Assembly (NCBI GenBank): GCA_021399435.1
Contig: JAJTUP010000035.1
Coordinates: 186,001 to 250,000, forward strand
Source: Diaporthe sp. PMI_573
Lineage: Eukaryota; Ascomycota; Sordariomycetes; Diaporthales; Diaporthaceae
Direction of reading: 5' to 3'
Length of the DNA stretch: 64,000 nucleotides
The notes beneath the pieces are model-generated. The model saw only the letters and a list, made by a program, of their open reading frames with translations. It ran no database searches and had not been told where the DNA came from. The number at the start of each line of letters is the position of its first letter. The stretch's first letter is position 1. Below are positions 63,842 through 64,000 of this stretch, one piece after another. The position numbers were made by a program, and so were the translations under genes.

Positions 63842-64000
63842 CGCGGTCGGGCTCTAGAAAGCGGTCCATCGTCACAGATTACTCAGGACGAAGACGCCGA
63901 GACTGAGGACGTGTACCAGGAGCGCTGGGAACGACGGAGCCGCCATTTCAGCGGCGTAAACACATCCTCTGACGACCTGGACCCTGAGATGAGACGCATC
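63842..64000 (+). CDS. Partial gene running off the right edge
   Basis: Frame from after a TGA at 63839 is open to base 64000: 'QITQDEDAETEDVYQERWER' then 'FSGVNTSSDDLDPEMRRI', acidic and Arg-rich, clearly coding-like. The start must lie in an upstream exon or frame. No family can be named from this piece. Confidence 0.4.

Noticed and set aside
1..64000. tRNA, 5S rRNA, CRISPR and bacterial-type operons
   Set aside because: No cloverleaf T-loop with matching stems, no 5S signature and no regularly spaced repeats seen; introns and families are fungal.

Overview
This is eukaryotic DNA from a filamentous ascomycete (Pezizomycotina). The evidence is short introns (44-209 nt) with GTAAGT/GTATGT-type donors, fungal families (heat-shock factor, 3-ketodihydrosphingosine reductase, GH64 glucanase, fungal-only membrane proteins), and hAT, pogo/Fot-like and Ty1/copia transposons. 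Genus cannot be fixed from sequence alone. The window reads as an accessory, transposon-rich compartment: few complete housekeeping-like genes, many 5'- or 3'-truncated gene pieces joined to transposon pieces, and in-frame stops of the CAG/CAA-to-TAG/TAA and CGA-to-TGA kind that repeat-induced point mutation (RIP) makes. No tRNA, rRNA or CRISPR was recognised.

Layout. 0-9.6 kb: a hAT relic at the left edge, an unknown decayed gene, a heat-shock-factor-like gene (3661-4667), a duplicated orphan gene (5505-6290), two hAT transposase pieces, and an intact four-exon membrane protein gene (8262-9573). 9.6-15.4 kb: a low-complexity gene, a hAT right end inserted in a gene, and a mosaic of four unrelated fragments at 13.2-14.3 kb. 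15.4-18 kb: an 850-residue F-box-like protein with a duplicated C-terminal module. 18.8-22.1 kb: the 5' part of a copia element (gag, protease, integrase, no reverse transcriptase). 22.7-25.8 kb: two kinase relics flanking a perfect 102-bp inverted repeat. 26-37.5 kb: pogo and several hAT pieces, a truncated sphingolipid reductase, and one nearly complete hAT element.

37.5-50.6 kb: an RGG-rich ULP1-like protein lacking its catalytic cysteine, a membrane protein with a possible G-run frameshift, a GH64 fragment, a beta-sandwich/Myb protein, a basic-repeat protein, a third ULP1-like fragment, and an intact three-exon VWA-domain gene (49030-50560). 50.6-64 kb: a decayed RING-patatin, a kinase scrap, a small membrane protein, a 549-residue orphan overlapping head-to-head with an SP-RING (SUMO E3-like) frame, a second ULP1-like protein without catalytic residues, a CCHC zinc-knuckle protein, a RING-like scrap, and a gene running off the right edge.

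Themes linking the genes: (1) repeated partial duplication inside the window (orphan family at 5.5 and 13.2 kb; beta-sandwich/Myb at 14.1 and 44 kb; ULP1-like at 37.5, 47.5 and 57.4 kb); (2) SUMO-pathway-like proteins side by side at 56.4-58.6 kb; (3) transposon ends breaking host genes. The intact genes most likely to be expressed are those at 8262-9573, 15412-17964, 37523-39382, 44068-44874, 49030-50560, 55034-56683 and 57446-58597.
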